Shown here: in pieces, positions 52,164-60,812 of the stretch
Position numbering within the stretch: the first letter of the stretch is position 1
Layout of the letters: each line of letters begins with the position of its first letter
Assembly: GCF_000296505.1 (NCBI RefSeq)
Contig: NZ_JH815208.1
Span: 745,163-809,162 of the forward strand
Source: Schaalia turicensis ACS-279-V-Col4
Lineage (GTDB): Bacteria > Actinomycetota > Actinomycetes > Actinomycetales > Actinomycetaceae
Reading direction: 5' to 3'
Length of the DNA: 64,000 nt
Notes under the pieces: generated by a model
Told to the model about the DNA's origin: nothing
Databases searched by the model: none
The model's input: the letters and a program-made list of their open reading frames with translations, nothing else
Position numbers and translations under genes: made by a program

Positions 52164-53288
52164 GTGAACATTTCACACCCGAGTAAACGAACCGTCATCA
52201 CTGGCGCGTCCGCGCTTGCCCTTGCAATGGTGGGAATCGCCGCGGGCGGAGTTGCCTCTGCTCATCATCAGGTCACTCTCGAACTCGACGGTGTCTCACT
52301 GCCGGTCGAAGGTTTCTACACCACTGTTGACGATGTTCTTGAATCTGCAGGTGTGAATATTGGCGAGCACGACCTTGTTGCTCCCGCGACCTCAACTCGC
52401 GTCCACGACGGCGACATGATCGTAGTCCGCATGGCCTCCGCATACGCGGTGAACATTGACGGTGAAGACCTGACTGCATGGTCGACCGCCGACAGCATCG
52501 ACGGCGTCTTGGACTCCATCAACAGCGAGTCCACGATTACGTTGGCTGCGGATCGTTCCAAACTGCGTTCTGAAATGCCCGTTGTTACCGACGGTACGCC
52601 GATCATCCTTGACGTTGATGGCACACAAACCGAAATCACCGCGTCCGGTAAGGGAGCTGACAAGGTTCTCGCAGATGCTGGTGTCAGGCTCGGCGAATTT
52701 GATCGTTTCTCTTACATCTTCAGCGAAGGTAAGACCACGTTGAAGGTCACCCGAGTGAGCCGAGAAACCGTCACCGAAACCGAGGCGGTTGCTTACTCGA
52801 CCCAAGAGCGTGAAGACGACACCCTCTACCAGGGCGAAACCTCGGTCGTTCAGGCCGGTGTGAACGGCTCTATCACCCGCAAGCTGTTCCGCGAAACAGT
52901 CGACGGGCAGGTCACCGTGAACCGTGTGATCTCTGAAACCAAGACCAAGGCAACCAGCGAGATCGTTGCCAAGGGAACCAAGGAGCGCACCGCTTCAACC
53001 GCTGCCGCTTCTGCCGGCGCTGGAAGCGCATACTCACTGTCTGCTGATTCTTCTGGTGTTTGGGCAGCCCTTGCGCAGTGTGAGTCGGGCGGTAATCCGG
53101 CAACGAACACGGGCAACGGATACTACGGTCTCTACCAGTTCACCTTGTCGACCTGGCGGTCAGTTGGTGGTACGGGGCTTCCGTCCAACGCGTCCGCTGA
53201 AGAACAAACTGCCCGAGCTCAAGCGCTGCAGGCGCGTGCAGGCTGGGGTCAGTGGCCGTCGTGCACTCGAGCAATGGGCCTGTACTGA
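52164..53288 (+). CDS. rpfB: Resuscitation-promoting factor RpfB-like protein
   Basis: 374 residues from GTG 52164 (GGAG upstream). A signal/anchor helix (VITGASALALAMVGIAAGG) leads to three DUF348 repeats (about 37-195), a G5 domain (about 205-285; TETEAVAYSTQEREDDTLYQ) and a C-terminal Rpf transglucosylase-type domain (about 300-374; VWAALAQCESGGNPATNTGN with the catalytic Glu, GYYGLYQFTLSTW). Rpf proteins are muralytic enzymes that cut glycan strands and promote regrowth. The upstream GGTTACGGTAA near 52077 resembles elements seen before cell-wall genes in Actinobacteria. It lies between tatD and a second G5 protein. Confidence 0.95.
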   Translation: MNISHPSKRTVITGASALALAMVGIAAGGVASAHHQVTLELDGVSLPVEGFYTTVDDVLESAGVNIGEHDLVAPATSTRVHDGDMIVVRMASAYAVNIDGEDLTAWSTADSIDGVLDSINSESTITLAADRSKLRSEMPVVTDGTPIILDVDGTQTEITASGKGADKVLADAGVRLGEFDRFSYIFSEGKTTLKVTRVSRETVTETEAVAYSTQEREDDTLYQGETSVVQAGVNGSITRKLFRETVDGQVTVNRVISETKTKATSEIVAKGTKERTASTAAASAGAGSAYSLSADSSGVWAALAQCESGGNPATNTGNGYYGLYQFTLSTWRSVGGTGLPSNASAEEQTARAQALQARAGWGQWPSCTRAMGLY

Positions 53289-53404
53289 CAGGTGACGCGC
53301 CTGTACTAACCGGTCATTGGGTCTGAACTGACAGATTCTGCCTGAGTGACAACAGAATCCACGTTGCTGGGTGACGTTGATTCTCAACACGCCGCGGGTG
53401 AGCG

Positions 53405-53434
53405 TTGACTTTCTTAAAATAAGTGGGGTGTAAA
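53405..53434 (+). promoter_or_regulatory. Candidate promoter of the second G5/DUF348 gene
   Basis: TTGACT (53405-53410) and TGTAAA (53429-53434) are 18 bp apart, leaving a leader of roughly 95 bases before the GTG at 53534. Confidence 0.4.
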
Positions 53435-53533
53435 GGATCACCTTGCACCTGTTCACCTGTGCAGTGCCCCCGGAATCACGTACCGTGGACACTGGTGAAC
53501 TACTCACATTCCACTCAAGGAGCTACCGACCTC

Positions 53534-54949
53534 GTGATTTCACGTTCGATGCTTTCTGAAACCGTCCTGCACCCCACCCGTGCTTTCCTGGGCGGATTAA
53601 ACCCAACGCGCAAAACAGTCGTTGCCACCGCATGGTTGGCGTCTGCGACGATGGCGGTTGTTGCTGGAGGCGGAATGATGTCGTCTCGCGCCGAGCTGAC
53701 GCTCGAAGTCGATGGGGTTTCTCAGCCGATTACGACGTGGGGTGGAAGCGTCTCGTCGGTTCTGGCGCGCGCGGGTGTCGCGGTTGGTGAACACGATCTG
53801 ATCCAGCCGTCGTTGAACACGGTTGCTCCCGATGGGGGAACGATCATCGTGCGTACCGCGAAGGAATACAAGCTGACCGTTGATGGGACGCCGACGACGA
53901 TTTGGTCGACCGCTTCCTCCGCTCAGGCTCTTCTTGTCAGTTCATCATCCCTTGGTAGCGATGTTGCCGTTGCGGTGGATCGTAGGTCTGTCAGGAAAGA
54001 TGTGACGAAGATTGTTGAGCGTTCGCAGAACATCACGGTTCAGGCTGACGGTCAGCAGACTAGGGTTCAGGTCTCTCCTGAACAGCGTCCCGATGACATC
54101 GTCGCGCAGGCTGGAGTCCAGTTGACTCCCAATGACCGCCTGAACGTGAGTGTCCGGCCTGATCGCTCGATGAAAATTAACGTGGACCGCGTGACTCGCG
54201 GATACGTTGATGTGGATATCCCCGTTGAGTTCAGCGAAACCACCCAAGAGTCTGCGGACCTGTTCAAGGGTGAATCGAAGATTACCCAAGCGGGTGTTCA
54301 AGGCGTTGCTGCTCAGAAGCAATGGCAGGAAAGAGTAAACGGCAGGCCCGTTTTTTTCGCCGTGATCAGTGAATTGGTGACAACCGCTCCCACCGCGCAG
54401 GTCAGGTCGAATGGTACAAAGGAAGCGACTCCTCAGGCGCTTGCTATCGCCGGAATCGACCCGAAGGCCACGTTGGAGACAACCGTGGACAGTGCGGGCA
54501 ACTCGATCACCGCATACACGGCAAAGCTTGGAACGATCTCTACCGAAGACGAAGTGAACGCTGTTATTGCATCGATTGAAAGCGCGACGGATCGTGCGAA
54601 GGCTCGCGCTGCGTCCGTGTACGGTGTCAGCGTCGCTTCCTATGCTGCTGGCGATCCGCGTGGCATTGCCCAGGAACTGGTGGTCAGTTTTGGCTGGGAC
54701 ATCAGTGAATTCCAGTGCCTTGACAAGTTGTGGACTCGCGAATCTCATTGGAACCCCAGAGCAGAGAACGTGAGCTCGGGCGCCTACGGTATCCCGCAGT
54801 CGCTTCCCGGCTCGAAGATGGCGTCCGAGGGTGACGACTGGCGAACCAACCCAGAAACCCAGATCAAGTGGGGTCTGAAGTATATCAAGGGTCGCTACCA
54901 GAGCCCGTGTGGTGCATGGGCTCATTCTGAGTCTGTCGGCTGGTACTAA
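53534..54949 (+). CDS. Rpf-like protein with DUF348/G5 domains and a different C-terminal muralytic domain
   Basis: 471 residues from GTG 53534 (AAGGAG 11 bases upstream; ATG 53549 is an alternative). The N-terminal half copies the layout of the preceding RpfB: membrane helix (about 33-55), three DUF348 repeats (about 55-215) and G5 (about 220-300). The C-terminal domain is not Rpf. It is a lysozyme/lytic-transglycosylase-like module (about 380-471: FQCLDKLWTRESHWNPRAEN, SSGAYGIPQSLPGSKMASEG, QIKWGLKYIKGRY), with the catalytic Glu in RESHWNP. It probably degrades peptidoglycan with RpfB. A helical linker of about 60 residues separates the two halves. Confidence 0.9.
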   Translation: MISRSMLSETVLHPTRAFLGGLNPTRKTVVATAWLASATMAVVAGGGMMSSRAELTLEVDGVSQPITTWGGSVSSVLARAGVAVGEHDLIQPSLNTVAPDGGTIIVRTAKEYKLTVDGTPTTIWSTASSAQALLVSSSSLGSDVAVAVDRRSVRKDVTKIVERSQNITVQADGQQTRVQVSPEQRPDDIVAQAGVQLTPNDRLNVSVRPDRSMKINVDRVTRGYVDVDIPVEFSETTQESADLFKGESKITQAGVQGVAAQKQWQERVNGRPVFFAVISELVTTAPTAQVRSNGTKEATPQALAIAGIDPKATLETTVDSAGNSITAYTAKLGTISTEDEVNAVIASIESATDRAKARAASVYGVSVASYAAGDPRGIAQELVVSFGWDISEFQCLDKLWTRESHWNPRAENVSSGAYGIPQSLPGSKMASEGDDWRTNPETQIKWGLKYIKGRYQSPCGAWAHSESVGWY

Positions 54950-55054
54950 TCCTCCGCGTGAATTGTGCGGGCACCGTTCATTGGCATGGCGAGCGCAACC
55001 TAGCGCACACTTTCCGCACCGCGGTCCAGCCTGCCTGACCAGTAGAATGACAGG

Positions 55055-56146
55055 GTGACTCGATCTCGTACCCGCACCCCGAATACTCGCTTGGATCCGA
55101 CTCTTCCAGAGGGCGTCCAGCCGTCTGAAACCGGCTTGCTTGGCCCGCTTGAAGTGAAAGCGATTGCCGATGCGCTCGGTATTCGCCCGACGAAAGTTTT
55201 GGGGCAGAACTTTGTACACGATGCTGGGACGGTTCGTCGCATCGTTCGCGCCGGTGGTGTGGAAGCGGGGGACGAGGTCATTGAGGTCGGCCCTGGCCTT
55301 GGTTCGCTGACGCTGGCGATTTTGGAGACCGGTGCGCGCGTGCGGGCGGTCGAGATTGATCCGCCACTGGCTCGAGCTCTTCCGCAGACTGTTGGTGCTC
55401 GTATGCCTGAAGCCGCTGATCGTTTCCACGTGGTGAACGCGGATGCGACGAAGATCAACGGTGTTGCTGACTTCGGTGTGGATTGGCCACCTCCGACGAA
55501 GCTGGTCGCGAACCTGCCGTATAACGTTGCTGTTCCGGTGCTTCTGGCGATGCTAGAGAGATTCCCGACGCTGACGGATGTTCTTGTCATGGTCCAGTCT
55601 GAGGTCGCTGATCGCTTGGCTGCAGGCCCCGGGTCGCGCACCTATGGCGTGCCGTCGGTGAAGGTCGCCTGGTACGGTCAGGCTGAGCGTGCGGGCACGA
55701 TCGGTCGCAGTGTTTTCTGGCCGGTTCCGAACGTGGACTCTGCGTTGGTTCGTTTGCGCTGCGATGGCGAGCCTCGTGGCGATGAAGACCTGCGTCAAGC
55801 AACCTTCGAGGTTTGTGATGTGGCGTTCGGTCAGCGTCGTAAGACTCTCCGCGCTGCGTTGAAGACGTGGGCGGGTTCGCCAGCTGCCGCCGAAGCGCTG
55901 TTGGACGTTGCCGGAGTGGAATCGACCGCCCGCGGTGAAGCACTCGGTATTGAAGAATTCGTGCGCCTTGGTCGCGCGGTCCTCGAACTGCGTGCGTGTG
56001 GGGTGCTGGCTGCTCGCGTCGATCCGCGTACAGGCAAGTCCGTGGGGTCTTCCCCAATAGATCAGGCCGCCTCCACTGCAGCCCTTGGCGCTGACAATGG
56101 GGCGGAGTCAGCGCTCGCTCAACAGCAGGATTCTGCTGATGCGTGA
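55055..56146 (+). CDS. rsmA: 16S rRNA dimethyladenosine transferase RsmA/KsgA
   Basis: 363 residues from GTG 55055. It dimethylates the two adjacent adenines of helix 45 in 16S rRNA during small-subunit maturation. Motifs include [21 protein letters not shown]-binding [44 protein letters not shown] (catalytic NLPYN), [20 protein letters not shown] and [14 protein letters not shown]. The C-terminal extension beyond about residue 310 (polar, Ala/Ser-rich) is longer than in most homologues. Its end overlaps the start of ispE by 8 bases, the standard actinobacterial arrangement. Confidence 0.97.
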   Translation: MTRSRTRTPNTRLDPTLPEGVQPSETGLLGPLEVKAIADALGIRPTKVLGQNFVHDAGTVRRIVRAGGVEAGDEVIEVGPGLGSLTLAILETGARVRAVEIDPPLARALPQTVGARMPEAADRFHVVNADATKINGVADFGVDWPPPTKLVANLPYNVAVPVLLAMLERFPTLTDVLVMVQSEVADRLAAGPGSRTYGVPSVKVAWYGQAERAGTIGRSVFWPVPNVDSALVRLRCDGEPRGDEDLRQATFEVCDVAFGQRRKTLRAALKTWAGSPAAAEALLDVAGVESTARGEALGIEEFVRLGRAVLELRACGVLAARVDPRTGKSVGSSPIDQAASTAALGADNGAESALAQQQDSADA

Positions 56147-57119
56147 AGTGAGGGCGAGCGCTCCGGGCAAAGTGAATCTGACTCTTCGCGTGGGACACCC
56201 GACCGAGGACGGATATCACCCGCTGGTCACGGTCTTTGAAGCGCTCAATATGCGCGAGACAGTCACTGTTCGCACATCGCGCCGTCTTGGTATTCACGTG
56301 ACAACAACGGCGTACCTGCCTAACGGTCGGGTTGATGAAGCGACGACTGCTGCAATGGCGGAGTTGGATCCCGAAAACCACTTGTGCGTCAAAGCTGCAC
56401 GTAGCCTGCAGAAACTTGCTGCGATGGGGCCGTGGGGACACACGGCTGCCGGCATTGAGATCCACGTGGAAAAGCATGTGCCGATGGCTGGCGGTATGGC
56501 CGGTGGCTCCGCGGATGCTGCCGCGACGCTTGTTGCCTGCAATGCACTCTGGGAGCTGGGCCTCAACAGCGATCAGCTTGAAATGATGGGACGAACGCTG
56601 GGTGCTGACGTTCCCGCATGCCTGACCGGTGGCATCGCGCTGGGAACCGGTCGAGGCGACCATACGAGTCTGCTTGCCGACGGTTCAGACGAACCGCGTC
56701 ACCACTGGGCGATCGCCTTGGCGCACGGGGGTTTATCAACACCTGCTGTTTTCCATCAGCTTGACCAGATGGGCGGGCCTGGAGGCACGTGGGAGCTTCT
56801 TGAAGATCTCAGTGATGAAGCGGGCGCTCTACTGACAGGTTCTGCCGAGCAAGCCGCGCCCTGCCTCGTCAATGACCTGACCGAAGCGGCACTTGAATTG
56901 CGCCCCGAACTGGCTAAGACGATTGCTGGCGCGCGTCATGCTGGCGCCCTGGCCGTGATTCTTTCCGGATCCGGCCCGACAATCGCGGCCCTTGCCACCA
57001 GCGCGGAAGACGCCCACTGCATCGCCGACGAACTCGCTCAGCTCCCCACCGTCTCCGCAGTGTTGACGACGTGGGGTGCCGCGCGTGGCGCAATGATTGA
57101 GCACGAGGACAACGCATAA
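56139..57119 (+). CDS. ispE: 4-diphosphocytidyl-2-C-methyl-D-erythritol kinase IspE
   Basis: 326 residues from ATG 56139. This GHMP kinase phosphorylates CDP-methylerythritol in the MEP route to isoprenoid precursors. The start [16 protein letters not shown], the ATP loop [40 protein letters not shown] and the C-terminal [15 protein letters not shown] are all present. It overlaps ksgA by 8 bases, and the ABC-F gene begins immediately after its stop codon, so the three are one transcription unit. Length is normal. Confidence 0.97.
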   Translation: MREVRASAPGKVNLTLRVGHPTEDGYHPLVTVFEALNMRETVTVRTSRRLGIHVTTTAYLPNGRVDEATTAAMAELDPENHLCVKAARSLQKLAAMGPWGHTAAGIEIHVEKHVPMAGGMAGGSADAAATLVACNALWELGLNSDQLEMMGRTLGADVPACLTGGIALGTGRGDHTSLLADGSDEPRHHWAIALAHGGLSTPAVFHQLDQMGGPGGTWELLEDLSDEAGALLTGSAEQAAPCLVNDLTEAALELRPELAKTIAGARHAGALAVILSGSGPTIAALATSAEDAHCIADELAQLPTVSAVLTTWGAARGAMIEHEDNA

Positions 57120-59123
57120 ATGGCTCACCTTCTAGGAACGCAATCCCTGGCCACAATGGCGGGATCGCGCAAACTGCTCGATGACGTCACCGTCAGCCTG
57201 TTTGATGGGTCGCGCGTCGGTATTCTTGGCCCGAACGGCGCTGGAAAGTCGACCTTGCTACGCCTGGTGGCCGGGATTCAGGAACCGGACTTAGGCCTCA
57301 TCACCATGCGCGACGGTGTCCGCATCGTTGTGTTGGATCAGGTGGATTCGCTCGACCCGCAGATGAGTGTTGTCGACGCTGTCCACCCCGGGCTTGAAGA
57401 ATACGAGTGGGCCTCGAACGCAACGATCCGCGACATCCACGCGGGTCTGCTGTCCGACATCGACACGCGCGCACTGATTGGGACCCTGTCGGGTGGGCAG
57501 AGGCGTCGCGTTGCACTTGCCCGAGTACTCGCCACCGAATCTGACATCGTCTGCTTGGACGAGCCGACGAACCACCTCGATGTTGAAGGCGTCGCGTGGC
57601 TGGCCCGTCACCTGAACGCGCGCTTCGCGAAGCCCGGCGCGAATGGTGCTCTGCTGGTTGTCACGCACGACCGATGGTTTCTCGACACCGTGTGCGAGCA
57701 CATCTGGGAAGTCGTCGCCGGAGTCGACCCGGGTGGCGACCGCCCACAGATCGCTGGCCACGTCGAAATCTACGATGGCTCGTACGCTGCCTATATGCTG
57801 GCCCGCGCCGAACGTGTCCGCCAAGCCGATGTGGCTGCCCAAAAGCGCGCGAATCTACTGACCAAAGAGCTCGCGTGGTTGCGTCGAGGCGCGCCCGCGC
57901 GCACATCAAAGCCAAAGTTTCACATTGCTGCCGCAGAAGCCTTGATCGCCGACGTGCCACCACCGCGCGACACCGTTGAACTGGTGAAAATGGCGACCGC
58001 GCGCCTGGGCAAAGACGTCCTGGACCTTGAGGATGTTTCGATCGCGTTCACGCGCCCGAACGGCGAGGCGAACATCATCTTTGACGGTGTCACCTGGCGC
58101 CTCGCACCCGGCGAACGAGTCGGCATCGTCGGTGTCAACGGCGCAGGAAAGACAACTCTGCTGAACCTGCTGCGCGGAGACATCCAGCCTGACTCCGGTC
58201 GCGTCAAGCGGGGTAAAACCGTCGAAGTGGCCACGCTGTCCCAGGACACGCATGAACTGGATGCGCTCGCGGATATGCGAGTCGTCGAAGCCGTCGCCGA
58301 GGTTGCGCAGACCTCGATCGTCGACGGGCGCGAGGTCAGTGCCGCACAGATGACGGAACGCATGGGCTTTACCCGTCAGCGCGCCTACACGCGAATTAGC
58401 GAGATTTCGGGTGGTGAACGCCGTCGCCTGCAGCTGATGCGCCTGCTGATGGCTGAACCGAACGTGCTCCTGCTTGACGAACCGACGAACGACCTTGATA
58501 CCGATACTCTGGCGTCGATGGAAGACCTGCTGGATTCCTTCCCGGGCACGCTCGTCGTCGTTTCGCATGACCGTTACCTGCTGGAGCGCGTCACCGACCA
58601 CCAGGTCGCACTGCTCGGCGATGGAAAGTTGCGCGCCCTGCCCGGCGGTGTCGAACAGTATCTCGCCATGCGCGAAGAGGGGCTGGGGCTTACGACTTCC
58701 GGCGCTAATGCAGGCTCAATGTCGGCGAATGTATCCGGGAATTCGACAGGTAAGTCCGCGGGCAATTCTGCTTCGAATTCCGCGGGGAACGAGGCCGCCC
58801 CGACCATCTCTAACGCCGCCGCTCGTAGGGCGGCGAAGAAAGACGTCGATCGTATCGAACGTAAACTCGAAAAACTGCGCGCCTCGGAAATAAAACTGTC
58901 TGATCGCCTCGCCGATCTGGGTGCTCGCGTTGCCACGGATGCCTCGTTGGTCGATGAACTGACACAGGTGGCAGCCGAACATCGCCAGATTCTAGACGAG
59001 ATCGATGAACTTGAAATGGCGTGGCTGGAAGCGGCGGAACTGTTGGATGAGTTGGGAGCTGGCAGCCAGGACTCAGCCGCCGATGAGGACGAAGAGCTCA
59101 GGCGCCCAGCAGATCGTCGGTGA
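57120..59123 (+). CDS. ABC-F family ATPase
   Basis: 667 residues with two ABC cassettes and no membrane domain. Cassette 1: GILGPNGAGKSTLLRLVAG, LSGGQRRRVALARVL, IVCLDEPTNHLDVEG. Cassette 2 (from about 300): GIVGVNGAGKTTLLNLLRG, ISGGERRRLQLMRLL, VLLLDEPTNDLDTDT. The intercassette linker (about 215-290) is the P-site tRNA-interaction region of ABC-F translation factors. The C-terminus has a Ser/Asn-rich spacer and a coiled coil (about 575-645, KKDVDRIERKLEKLRASEIK). It is likely a ribosome-associated factor (Uup/EttA-like); a resistance role is not evident. The 3' end overlaps a convergent gene by 26 bases. Confidence 0.93.
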   Translation: MAHLLGTQSLATMAGSRKLLDDVTVSLFDGSRVGILGPNGAGKSTLLRLVAGIQEPDLGLITMRDGVRIVVLDQVDSLDPQMSVVDAVHPGLEEYEWASNATIRDIHAGLLSDIDTRALIGTLSGGQRRRVALARVLATESDIVCLDEPTNHLDVEGVAWLARHLNARFAKPGANGALLVVTHDRWFLDTVCEHIWEVVAGVDPGGDRPQIAGHVEIYDGSYAAYMLARAERVRQADVAAQKRANLLTKELAWLRRGAPARTSKPKFHIAAAEALIADVPPPRDTVELVKMATARLGKDVLDLEDVSIAFTRPNGEANIIFDGVTWRLAPGERVGIVGVNGAGKTTLLNLLRGDIQPDSGRVKRGKTVEVATLSQDTHELDALADMRVVEAVAEVAQTSIVDGREVSAAQMTERMGFTRQRAYTRISEISGGERRRLQLMRLLMAEPNVLLLDEPTNDLDTDTLASMEDLLDSFPGTLVVVSHDRYLLERVTDHQVALLGDGKLRALPGGVEQYLAMREEGLGLTTSGANAGSMSANVSGNSTGKSAGNSASNSAGNEAAPTISNAAARRAAKKDVDRIERKLEKLRASEIKLSDRLADLGARVATDASLVDELTQVAAEHRQILDEIDELEMAWLEAAELLDELGAGSQDSAADEDEELRRPADRR

Positions 59124-59418
59124 AGAAACGGCTGGAATCCGCCAGAAGTTTGGCCATGAGGGCGCGCTGGCGACTATAGAGGTTCCACACTTCGTCTTCG
59201 TCGATCACGCCAAGGCGTTCACCTGCTTCGATTGCGACCTCACGGTTGTTCATCCACGACGACGAATACTGATCCATCAGTGGAATCATTGTCTGATCCA
59301 GTGTCTCAATACTGGCCAGCGCATCTTCTGTCTGATCCATCAGCGCGCACGCTTCGGTGTAGCGCTCTTCCATGTGGTGCAGGCGCTCCAACGCTTCAGA
59401 TTCGCGGGTCACAGTCAT
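59098..59418 (-). CDS. DUF4298-type small helical protein
   Basis: 106 residues, predicted almost wholly helical, acidic and soluble (RESEALERLHHMEERYTEAC ... DEDEVWNLYSRQRALMAKLL). The pattern resembles DUF4298 proteins, whose function is not known. Its ATG overlaps the stop of the upstream MarR gene by four bases, so it is made with two regulators; its 3' end overlaps the convergent ABC-F gene by 26 bases. Confidence 0.75.
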   Translation of the reverse strand: MTVTRESEALERLHHMEERYTEACALMDQTEDALASIETLDQTMIPLMDQYSSSWMNNREVAIEAGERLGVIDEDEVWNLYSRQRALMAKLLADSSRFFTDDLLGA

Positions 59419-59948
59419 TCTTTAGTTTCAAAGGGGGCCAGTAGAACTGTCAGAAGATCAGCGAGTTTCTCGCGCTCGCCAGATGACAGAGGAGCCAGGA
59501 TTCCACGTTCAGAATTGAGTAGGGACGCAAGCGCGGTATCAACCTTCGTCTTGCCTTCCTCGGTCAGTTTCACCTGAACGACGCGACGATCTTCACGCGC
59601 GGAAGAACGGGTGACCAGGCCTTTCTCCTGCAGGCGGTCAATACGGTTCGTCATCGTGCCACTTGTCACCAAGTGCTCGGCGATTAAATCACCCGGACTC
59701 AGCACATAGGGTTCCCCTGCGCGACGCAGGGACGAAAGAACGTCAAATTCCCACGTTTCCAAGCCGTGGTCGGCGAATGCGGCTCGGCGGGCGCGGTCGA
59801 GGTGCTTGGCCAGACGAGTCACTCGCGACAGAACGAGCATCGGCGTGGGATCCAGATCTGGGCGCTCGTTCGTCCACGCTTCGACAATGCGAGCGACCTC
59901 ATCGTGCGCCTCGTGCGTCGGGCAGGAAGCGCGATCAGCTGAAGTCAT
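59415..59948 (-). CDS. MarR-family transcriptional regulator
   Basis: 177 residues from ATG 59948, which overlaps the TetR gene stop by four bases; the frame is open further but the extra residues are not family-like. The winged helix (about 60-135) has HGLETWEFDVLSSLRRAGEP, LSPGDLIAEHLVTSGTMTNR as recognition helix, and RSSAREDRRVVQVKLTEEG as the wing. The dimer helices flank it. MarR proteins usually sense small phenolic ligands or oxidants. No transporter or enzyme follows; the only partner is a DUF4298 protein. Confidence 0.92.
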   Translation of the reverse strand: MTSADRASCPTHEAHDEVARIVEAWTNERPDLDPTPMLVLSRVTRLAKHLDRARRAAFADHGLETWEFDVLSSLRRAGEPYVLSPGDLIAEHLVTSGTMTNRIDRLQEKGLVTRSSAREDRRVVQVKLTEEGKTKVDTALASLLNSERGILAPLSSGEREKLADLLTVLLAPFETKE

Positions 59949-60580
59949 TGCACACAATCCTCCGATCGGACGACCAGCGAGGGGCTGGGACGCATATTGC
60001 GAATGCCGTTCCAGACTAGGTTTACAACGTGTGCGGCGACCTCGTCCTTCTTCATTCGCCGATCGTCCAGCCACCACTGTCCAACCTGTGCAATGAGTCC
60101 GACCAGCATCTGCGCGTACAGGGGAGCGAGGTTCGCGTTGATGTCCGTGTGTGAGAACTGTTCGGCCAACAGGTATTCAACGCGCGACGCGACATCGCCG
60201 AGCACGGAAGAGAATGAGCCCTGCGTGCGATCGGTGGGTGCGTCGCGAACCAGTACGCGGAAGCCGTCCGTGTGCGATTCGATGTAGTCCAAAAGGGCAA
60301 GTGTTGCGTTTTCTAGAAGGATACGAGGCCTGGCGCTGGACTCCAACGACGTGTGAAGCTTCGTCACGAGCGCCTGAACTTCACGGTCCACGATGACCGC
60401 ATACAGGCCTTCCTTGCCGCCGAAGTGCTCATAGACGATCGGCTTCGACACTTTTGCCTTCGATGCGATCTCTTCAACGCTCGTCGCATCAAAGCCTTTT
60501 TGAGCGAAAAGTGAGCGTCCAATCTCAACTAGCTGTTCGCGCCGTTCGAACCCGCTCATTCGCGTGCGTTTTTCACTCAT
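59945..60580 (-). CDS. TetR-family transcriptional regulator
   Basis: 211 residues. The N-terminal HTH has RREQLVEIGRSLFAQKGFDA, TSVEEIASKAKVSKPIVYEH and FGGKEGLYAVIVDREV. The C-terminal ligand domain is helical (about 65-195), with LLDYIESHTDGFRVLVRDAP as in AcrR-like regulators. It is the first gene of a three-gene operon with MarR and DUF4298 genes, joined by four-base overlaps. A palindrome over its own start codon suggests autoregulation. Confidence 0.93.
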   Translation of the reverse strand: MSEKRTRMSGFERREQLVEIGRSLFAQKGFDATSVEEIASKAKVSKPIVYEHFGGKEGLYAVIVDREVQALVTKLHTSLESSARPRILLENATLALLDYIESHTDGFRVLVRDAPTDRTQGSFSSVLGDVASRVEYLLAEQFSHTDINANLAPLYAQMLVGLIAQVGQWWLDDRRMKKDEVAAHVVNLVWNGIRNMRPSPSLVVRSEDCVQ

Positions 60581-60592
60581 ACGGTCAGTATG
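60578..60592. promoter_or_regulatory. Candidate TetR operator over the tetR start codon
   Basis: CATAC-GGTCA-GTATG: perfect 5-bp arms with a 5-bp centre. The CAT at 60578 is the complement of the start ATG, so binding here would block initiation of the operon. Confidence 0.5.
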
Positions 60593-60702
60593 TCATCTGA
60601 ATCGGGTCACGCGGTAGGTGTGAGGTGTGGCGCGAACGAGCCTTTTGCGCCCGTCCGACGTGGCACAGCAAGGGGTACATATGGCAGAATCAAAAGGCGT
60701 TT

Positions 60703-60773
60703 TCCGCCCTGGTGTAACGGCAGCACATGGGTTTTTGGTGCCTTTGGTCCGGGTTCGAGTCCTGGGGGCGGAG
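60703..60773 (+). tRNA. tRNA-Gln (anticodon TTG)
   Basis: 71 nt. The acceptor TCCGCCC pairs with GGGCGGA, discriminator G. The D arm is short (GTG/CAC), the anticodon loop TTTTGGT gives anticodon TTG, and the T arm is CCGGG-TTCGAGT-CCTGG. The anticodon stem (TGGGT/GCCTT) has wobble pairs and a terminal mismatch, weaker than usual. Confidence 0.85.
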
Positions 60774-60812
60774 CTACAAGTGGGTCACCGCCACGATTTT
60801 GGAAGGTAAAAC

